Under the pieces are notes generated by a model. The model did no database searches and was not told the origin of the DNA. It saw nothing but the letters and a program-made list of their open reading frames with translations. A program made the position numbers and the translations under genes. From assembly GCA_008363265.1 (NCBI GenBank), contig RHKR01000046.1, forward strand, positions 1-10,184: DNA of 10,184 bases. Reading direction: 5' to 3'. Within the stretch, counting starts at the first letter, position 1; each line of letters starts with the position of its first letter. Source of the DNA: Chlorobiota bacterium. GTDB lineage: Bacteria; Bacteroidota; Ignavibacteria; Ignavibacteriales; Ignavibacteriaceae. Positions 5,283 through 10,184 of the stretch are shown in pieces.

Positions 5283-7688
5283 ATGAAATATACATCAATT
5301 ATTTTTTTGGTTTTTAATCTTTACATATATGGACAATGGAATGCTGTCGATGTGAGCCCGATGAATGGCTCATTAAGAAGCATCTATATGATAGACTCAC
5401 TTAATGTGTTGGGAGACTTTGACGGCCCAACCCTTGTCAGAAGCCATGACGGTGGAAGGACATGGAATGCCAAACACACCTTGCCTCCTGGTGTCGGCAG
5501 CTCAATGCAGATAGTTGACACACTAAATATTTTCACCCGCACTTATGTTAATCTTTATAAAACGATAGACGGAGGAGCCTCTTGGGCAGAAGTTACTTTG
5601 CCCGCAGGGGTTGTCAGCATATATGGCCATGATTTTGTAACCCCTGAAACGGGTTATTTGTTTCTGGAACAACAAACCGCCTCCGGAAATCAACGCAGGC
5701 TTCTGAAGACCAGAGACGGCGGGTTAGAGTGGACAACCCTTGATACAACTTTCAACGGAATGTACGGAATACAATTCGATGATGAAGATAATGGATGGGT
5801 CTTTGGCAATAGTGTCTACAGAACCACAGACGGTGGTGCCACATTTACAGTATTCCCGACCCCGGCAGGAATTTCAAATGTCAGATCTGTTGACATACTG
5901 GGTAACAACATTGTCCTTGGTGGTTTCAGATATTACTCGATCCCTCCCTACTATAATTCACATATCGTTCAAACCGCCATTTCAACCGACGGTGGTGCCA
6001 CTTGGGCTGTGAAAGACCATGGCTCGACTGTTGAGGGATTTCCAACGAAAATTAAATTCATTAATCCAAGTACAGTTGTTGTTCTGCCTTATAAAGGAAT
6101 TCTGTACACCACCGACAAGGGTTTAACCTGGAGCAGGGGAAACGCGCCGGAGAATCGGCACGAGTACAGCGATCTTAAGGTATTGAACGGAAGGGTGTAT
6201 GCTACCGGTAAAGGAGCTAATTTTATAGTTTCAAACCCGGATATCTCAACCCCTTGGGATCTCAGGAGCTATGCCCAGGTCAATCAATTCCATGAAGCAG
6301 ATTTTACCAGGTCGGGACTCGCGGTCGCGTATACTCTTTATGGCAGGGTGTTTATGTCACGGGACAAAGGGAAGAACTGGACCCTGAAAGACACTCCGAT
6401 CGATGTACCGACCTCTGTCTTCATCTCCGGTGATTCAACCGTCTATTTTACTGACATGCATAAACTTTACAAGACGGTAGACCTCTTCTCAACCTTCGAC
6501 ACTATCGCGGATTTCGGTATGGATATGATCAGTAATGTCAGGGTAAGAGGTAACGGGGAGATATGGCTTTGCAGAGAAACAAGTATAATTACAAGCACTG
6601 ACAATGGACAAACCTGGCAAACCCGCTACACATCGACCGAACCATATTGGTATGATGATCTTCAGATATTTGATGATGGTACTGTATACGCCGTGAATGG
6701 TGGGGTGTCAAAATCAACCGATAACGGGAATTCGTGGGTGAGGCTTAATATTCCCCTCACTTTAGCCGATGATATTGATTTTTACAACGGCAGGAACGGA
6801 TATATAGGCAAGAAGGGTGAGGCTTATTACCGGACAACCGATGGCGGGATGAGTTTCCAGAAATTGGTGATCCCGGGAATGTCAGCACCTCAAAAGATAC
6901 ACTGTCAGGATTCACTTAACTTTATGCTCTCCGCGAATGAACTTTACACTACCTATGACGGCGGATGGATGTGGAAGGTAAACGAGTTCAGCATACCGGT
7001 TCAATACAAGACATTCAATTGGATGTACCTCTTCGATCACTTTGAAGGCATTGTACTTGGCCAGTCTAAAGGATCCCTGTTTATAACCTCCAACCGCGGC
7101 AACACCCCTGTTGAATTGTCGGGATTCTCGGCTGTATCGATTGGAAACAAGGTCGCGCTCCAGTGGACCACCGAAACTGAGACCAATAACATGGGCTTCG
7201 AGATTGAACGGCGCTACAAACACGGTGACTGGAAAACCATCGCTTTCTCAAAGGGCTCCGGGACATCAACGAAGCGGATATACTACGGTTACGACGACCA
7301 CGAACCGAAGGCCCCTGCGATACTTTACTACCGCCTGAAGCAGATCGATTACGACGGCAGGTTCTCTTACTCCAACGAAGTCGAAGTTATCCTGGGTGAA
7401 GTGCCTGAGAACTACTCGATCAACCAGAATTACCCGAACCCCTTCAACCCAAGTACGAAGGTTTCGTTCTCACTCCCTGAGGAGAACGAGATAGTTATCC
7501 GGGTTTTCAACACAATGGGAGAACTTGTGAAGGAGATCAACCGCGGCATCCTCTCGCACGGTTATTTCGATCAGGACATCGAAATGGGAGATTCACCCTC
7601 GGGAATATATTTCTGTCAGGTATTCTGTACGAATACGGTTTCAGGGAGAACAAAGTCACTGATGACTAAGATGGTTTTGATGAAATAA
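5283..7688 (+). CDS. Secreted YCF48/BNR-repeat beta-propeller protein with T9SS type A sorting domain
   Basis: This is an 801-residue extracellular protein of unknown ligand. Residues 1-17 are a Sec signal peptide (MKYTSIIFLVFNLYIYG, then QW). Residues 19-600 contain 11 motifs of the form T-D-G-G-x-x-W/F, at about 55, 95, 144, 182, 235, 277, 360, 439, 479, 519 and 558. This is the BNR/YCF48-like pattern that marks blade ends in beta-propellers. The gaps 277-360 and 360-439 are double length, so hidden blades are likely. Residues 601-703 are an Fn3-like domain (LQWTTETETNNMGFEIER, YYRLKQIDYDGRFSYS) common before T9SS tails. Residues 711-801 are the sorting domain: NYPNPFNPST, VFNTMGELV, SGIYF, ending KMVLMK. 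The likely route is Sec, then T9SS across the outer membrane. The start at 5283 has AGGGAA 7 nt upstream and gives a clean signal peptide. A tandem paralogue follows 231 bp later. Confidence 0.9.
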   Translation: MKYTSIIFLVFNLYIYGQWNAVDVSPMNGSLRSIYMIDSLNVLGDFDGPTLVRSHDGGRTWNAKHTLPPGVGSSMQIVDTLNIFTRTYVNLYKTIDGGASWAEVTLPAGVVSIYGHDFVTPETGYLFLEQQTASGNQRRLLKTRDGGLEWTTLDTTFNGMYGIQFDDEDNGWVFGNSVYRTTDGGATFTVFPTPAGISNVRSVDILGNNIVLGGFRYYSIPPYYNSHIVQTAISTDGGATWAVKDHGSTVEGFPTKIKFINPSTVVVLPYKGILYTTDKGLTWSRGNAPENRHEYSDLKVLNGRVYATGKGANFIVSNPDISTPWDLRSYAQVNQFHEADFTRSGLAVAYTLYGRVFMSRDKGKNWTLKDTPIDVPTSVFISGDSTVYFTDMHKLYKTVDLFSTFDTIADFGMDMISNVRVRGNGEIWLCRETSIITSTDNGQTWQTRYTSTEPYWYDDLQIFDDGTVYAVNGGVSKSTDNGNSWVRLNIPLTLADDIDFYNGRNGYIGKKGEAYYRTTDGGMSFQKLVIPGMSAPQKIHCQDSLNFMLSANELYTTYDGGWMWKVNEFSIPVQYKTFNWMYLFDHFEGIVLGQSKGSLFITSNRGNTPVELSGFSAVSIGNKVALQWTTETETNNMGFEIERRYKHGDWKTIAFSKGSGTSTKRIYYGYDDHEPKAPAILYYRLKQIDYDGRFSYSNEVEVILGEVPENYSINQNYPNPFNPSTKVSFSLPEENEIVIRVFNTMGELVKEINRGILSHGYFDQDIEMGDSPSGIYFCQVFCTNTVSGRTKSLMTKMVLMK
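7086..7517 (+). repeat. C-terminal module shared with the tandem paralogue, copy 1
   Basis: These 432 bp align without gaps to 9753-10184 at a constant offset of 2667. I count 61 base differences (about 86% identity) and 11 amino-acid differences in 144. From the WTTETETNN motif on, only 3 of 118 residues differ, while about 32 changes are synonymous. A 44-bp run (7254-7297) is identical. The block encodes the Fn3-like domain and the first part of the T9SS tail; the paralogue is cut off beyond it. Confidence 0.9.
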
Positions 7689-7698
7689 AGGAAAAATT

Positions 7699-7823
7699 CA
7701 CCACTGAGCGCACAGAGAGCACAGAGATTGTATTTAGGACGCCGATTCACGCAGATTTTACAGATAAACGCTGATTGAGTTTTAAGACCTCCTCAGTGGG
7801 CTCTGTGTGCTCGGTGGTTTTTT
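7699..7823 (+). terminator. CACAGAG fold-back with T-tract, probable terminator
   Basis: The left arm (7700-7726) is copy 2 of the CACAGAG-rich repeat. It pairs with 7792-7818 at 22 of 27 Watson-Crick positions, 24 counting G-U. The right arm runs straight into TTTTTT (7818-7823). The 65-base loop holds a relative of the CACGCAGAT/ACAGAT element seen near 4832. It begins 10 bp after the first secreted protein's stop, so ending that transcript is a natural role. The long loop is atypical, and the core may be a mobile repeat that happens to terminate. Confidence 0.55.
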
Positions 7824-7850
7824 GACCCTCCTAATTTAGAAAACTCATAA

Positions 7851-7875
7851 CTAATAGCTAATAGCTAATAGCTAG
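7851..7875. repeat. CTAATAG heptamer tandem repeat
   Basis: Three perfect CTAATAG units (7851-7857, 7858-7864, 7865-7871) are followed by a partial CTAG. The array ends one base before the palindrome at 7877-7890. A different heptamer, GGTGTTA, is next to the same palindrome at 4748-4786, so the pairing of a 7-bp array with this palindrome occurs twice. Confidence 0.8.
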
Positions 7876-7876
7876 C

Positions 7877-7890
7877 TCCGCCGCGGCGGA
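7877..7890. repeat. Palindrome TCCGCCGCGGCGGA, copy 3
   Basis: Identical to the 14-bp core at 4763-4776 and 5198-5211. It lies 29 bp before the start codon of the second secreted protein gene and directly before copy 2 of the shared 18-bp word (7892-7909). Confidence 0.75.
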
Positions 7891-7891
7891 T

Positions 7892-7909
7892 CATCACTCA
7901 CTACTGAAA
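7892..7909 (+). repeat. 18-bp word shared by both spacers, copy 2
   Basis: CATCACTCACTACTGAAA matches 5133-5150 at 17 of 18 bases. It ends 10 bp before the downstream ATG, just ahead of the GGAG ribosome site at 7912-7915. I found no exact TTTG/TAnnTTTG promoter in this spacer, unlike the one before the paralogue. Confidence 0.5.
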
Positions 7910-7919
7910 GTGGAGTAAA

Positions 7920-10184
7920 ATGAAAAGATCAATATTATTTTTTATTGTGATGGCATCACTGCTCTTTGGGCAGTGGAGTGAGGTGGACATATATCCACTG
8001 AGTGGGCAAATAACGAAGTTTTATCTTAGTGACTCACTCAATATAACTGCTGTTTATCACGGCGACTCATCAGCAGTTATAAAAAGCAGCGATGGTGGCA
8101 GGAACTGGTCGGTTGTCGCCAAAACTCCGGTTGTATATGCAGGGGATGTCTCGTTCATAAATAAAGACACATTTTTTATTGGTGCCAGTTATCCAGTAGC
8201 CGTTTACATTACTATTAATGGTGGATTGACATGGACTGAAGTGCCATTTCCTCCCGGTTATGGTAATATATATCACATGCAGTTTTGGGACACAAAGTTT
8301 GGGTACGCCTTGCTGCGAGCACGGGTTGGAACATATACCGCGTTGGTGAAGACGACTGACGGTGGATTGAACTGGTCGGTGCTCGACTCAACCTGGATCC
8401 AGTCAACAAGTTTTAAATTTGTTAGCCGGAATGAGGGCTGGCTGCTGGGTGTAAAATTGCGCCACACTACCGATGGGGGGAACAGTTTTACCGATATTGC
8501 TCTGCCGGCTGGTTTTCAAGGATGTTCTTCGATAGATAAGCTCTCTGACAGCATTATTGTACTTGGAAGCAAAAAAGTGATTCAAATCCCACCTTATTTC
8601 ACTGAGAATGCTCCTCAAGTGGCATTTTCAACAAACGGTGGAAATACCTGGAATTATCAGGATTTCTCAAGTTCCTATTTACGGGGGATACCAACTGACT
8701 TCAAACTTCTTGACGAAAACACTGCAATTTCATTTCTCGCCGGGGGTAACGGCGTCTTCTTTACAACAGATAGAGGGCAGAACTGGAGCGGAGGACAAAT
8801 TCCCCAAAGATCATATCAATTTCTCGACATGCATGTACTTGATAACCGGGTCTTCATCGCCGGTTCAGGATCTGTCTTCCTTGCTTCGGGACAAAACATT
8901 GTAGATCCATGGGATCTGCGTTTGGAGTGTATATTGCTCGAACACAGGGGGTTTGATGCAAATAACACCGGTTCCATTGTAGTCGGCACATATAATCCCG
9001 GTAGCTATAAATCCAAGGTGTATATCTCCACTGACAGGGGGAAGAAATGGCGAACGGAGTATTTCCCCGATGAAGTGGGAATGAATGTTGAGATCGCGAG
9101 CGATTCTCTTGTCTTTATCTCTTCACAATACCAAATATATAAGTCAGATATATCCTGCAAGGTTTTTCAGCCGGTCGGTCCCGTTTTCAGTCATTTCATT
9201 GAAGAAATAAAGGTGGCTCCGAATGGCAATATTTTGGTTGGCACCTTCAGAAACCTGCAGCTGAGTACTGATGGTGGGCAAACATGGAGCATAAAACACA
9301 GTAACACTACCACTCCATATACTTCAATTAACATGTTTGCCGATGGTACAGGTTTTGTTGTAAGCGACGGTCTTTACAAAACCATGGACCATGGTGTTTC
9401 ATGGACGGCGGTGAGTATTTCAGGTTTCACACCAAAACATGCCGGATTTTATGACAATAAAAATGGATTTATTGTCGGAAAAGATGCGAAACTATACCGC
9501 ACAAGAAATTCCGGAGGCACATTTGAAGTGGTAAATTTCCCCGGGCTAACCTCCGCTTCTTACATTTTTTGTTTCGACTCGCTAAACTACTTTCTATCCG
9601 GTAACAAACCTTACTCTACATATGACGGTGGGTATTCGTGGAAGGAGAACGAGAGTATCATCCCGGGAGCAGCATCGTTCCATAAAGTACACATGTTTGA
9701 TCATTTTGACGGTATCGCAGCCAATTTAGGAGGTGTCCCGGGTATCTGGATCACCTCCAACCGCGGCAATACCCCGGTCGAACTCTCCGCGTTCACGGCA
9801 TTTCAATTCGGCGACAAAGTGATGCTTAACTGGACGACCGAAACTGAAACAAACAACATGGGCTTTGAGATTGAGCGGCGCTACAGACACGGTGACTGGA
9901 AAACCATCGCCTTCTCGAAAGGCTCCGGGACATCAACGAAGCGGATATACTACGGTTACGACGATCACGAACCAAAAGCCCCGGCAATACTCTACTACCG
10001 ACTGAAGCAGATAGATTATGACGGCAGATTCTCCTATTCTGACGAAGTCGAAGTTATCCTCGGCGAGGTGCCGGAGAACTACTCGATCAATCAGAATTAC
10101 CCGAATCCGTTCAACCCAAGCACGAAGGTTTCGTTCTCACTCCCTGAAGAGAACGAGGTAGTGATCCGGGTTTTCAACACAATG
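7920..10184 (+). CDS. Secreted YCF48/BNR-repeat beta-propeller protein with T9SS tail, tandem paralogue, 3' end outside the window
   Basis: The frame is open for 755 codons with no stop and reaches the window edge. Residues 1-17 (MKRSILFFIVMASLLFG, then QW) are a signal peptide. Eleven T-D-G-G-x-x-W/F-type motifs lie near 57, 99, 146, 184, 238, 283, 371, 450, 489, 529 and 568, collinear with the gene at 5283, including both double-length gaps and a shared PWDLR motif (330-334; 324-328 in the paralogue). Residues 611-713 are the Fn3-like domain and 721 onward the T9SS sorting domain (NYPNPFNPST, then VFNTM at the edge). By comparison about 56 residues are missing, giving roughly 811 in full. 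GGAG at 7912-7915 lies 4 nt before the ATG, a tight spacing. It may be transcribed alone or by read-through; a terminator-like fold-back lies between the genes. The ligand is unknown. Confidence 0.9.
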   Translation, partial: MKRSILFFIVMASLLFGQWSEVDIYPLSGQITKFYLSDSLNITAVYHGDSSAVIKSSDGGRNWSVVAKTPVVYAGDVSFINKDTFFIGASYPVAVYITINGGLTWTEVPFPPGYGNIYHMQFWDTKFGYALLRARVGTYTALVKTTDGGLNWSVLDSTWIQSTSFKFVSRNEGWLLGVKLRHTTDGGNSFTDIALPAGFQGCSSIDKLSDSIIVLGSKKVIQIPPYFTENAPQVAFSTNGGNTWNYQDFSSSYLRGIPTDFKLLDENTAISFLAGGNGVFFTTDRGQNWSGGQIPQRSYQFLDMHVLDNRVFIAGSGSVFLASGQNIVDPWDLRLECILLEHRGFDANNTGSIVVGTYNPGSYKSKVYISTDRGKKWRTEYFPDEVGMNVEIASDSLVFISSQYQIYKSDISCKVFQPVGPVFSHFIEEIKVAPNGNILVGTFRNLQLSTDGGQTWSIKHSNTTTPYTSINMFADGTGFVVSDGLYKTMDHGVSWTAVSISGFTPKHAGFYDNKNGFIVGKDAKLYRTRNSGGTFEVVNFPGLTSASYIFCFDSLNYFLSGNKPYSTYDGGYSWKENESIIPGAASFHKVHMFDHFDGIAANLGGVPGIWITSNRGNTPVELSAFTAFQFGDKVMLNWTTETETNNMGFEIERRYRHGDWKTIAFSKGSGTSTKRIYYGYDDHEPKAPAILYYRLKQIDYDGRFSYSDEVEVILGEVPENYSINQNYPNPFNPSTKVSFSLPEENEVVIRVFNTM
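9753..10184 (+). repeat. C-terminal module shared with the tandem paralogue, copy 2
   Basis: This is the gap-free counterpart of 7086-7517, truncated by the window edge at the VFNTM codons. The longest identical run is 9921-9964 (44 bp). The homology very probably continues past the edge through the rest of the sorting tail. Confidence 0.9.

Noticed and set aside
9921..9964. Recent gene conversion of the whole tail
   Set aside because: One 44-bp identical run exists, but about 32 synonymous differences are spread over the surrounding 118 codons.
7920..10184. Frameshift or premature stop in the second secreted protein gene
   Set aside because: Codon-by-codon reading gives 755 open codons with motif spacing collinear with the paralogue; only the window edge truncates it.

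Overview
The window fits a member of the Bacteroidota/Ignavibacteriota (FCB group), most likely Ignavibacteria-like. The evidence is two large secreted proteins with the NYPNPFNPST-type start of a type IX secretion (T9SS) sorting tail, a divergent gene starting like an outer-membrane beta-barrel protein with a carboxypeptidase-regulatory-like plug domain, and an exact Bacteroidota-type promoter (TTTG-N19-TACCTTTG) before one of the genes. The lineage is inferred from protein style; no rRNA or marker gene is present.

Layout. (1) 1-305, minus strand: the first 101 codons of an outer-membrane receptor-like protein. (2) 306-532: an AT-rich divergent intergenic region. (3) 533-4744, plus strand: a tight four-gene operon for a MacAB/LolCDE-like ABC exporter, consisting of a periplasmic adaptor (HlyD/MacA type), an ATPase and two separate FtsX/MacB-type permeases. 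The junctions are +10 nt, a 4-nt overlap and +9 nt. No outer-membrane channel is encoded in the window. (4) 4745-5282: 538 bp with no gene, packed with repeats and hairpins. (5) 5283-7688: a complete 801-residue secreted beta-propeller-type protein with a T9SS tail. (6) 7689-7919: a second repeat-rich spacer carrying relatives of the elements in (4). (7) 7920 to the window end: a tandem paralogue of the 5283 gene, open for 755 codons and cut by the window edge just inside its sorting tail.

How the parts work together. The ABC operon should make one inner-membrane complex whose adaptor bridges the periplasm and whose permeases act as mechanotransmission subunits; its substrate cannot be read from the sequence. 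The two secreted proteins should be exported by Sec and then across the outer membrane by T9SS. Each carries 11 recognisable Asp-Gly-Gly-x-x-Trp-type (BNR/YCF48-like) repeats at matching spacing, so they arose by duplication of a whole gene. Their propeller parts have diverged widely while the C-terminal Fn3-like plus sorting module is about 92% identical in protein.

The most unusual DNA is in the two spacers. A perfect 14-bp palindrome (TCCGCCGCGGCGGA) occurs three times. Two copies lie next to 7-bp tandem repeats. A CACAGAG-rich repeat sits just 3' of both upstream transcription units, and one copy folds back to form a T-tailed terminator-like stem. An 18-bp word is shared by both spacers. 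These look like a dispersed intergenic repeat system. I see no complete defence system, CRISPR array, transposase, tRNA or rRNA.
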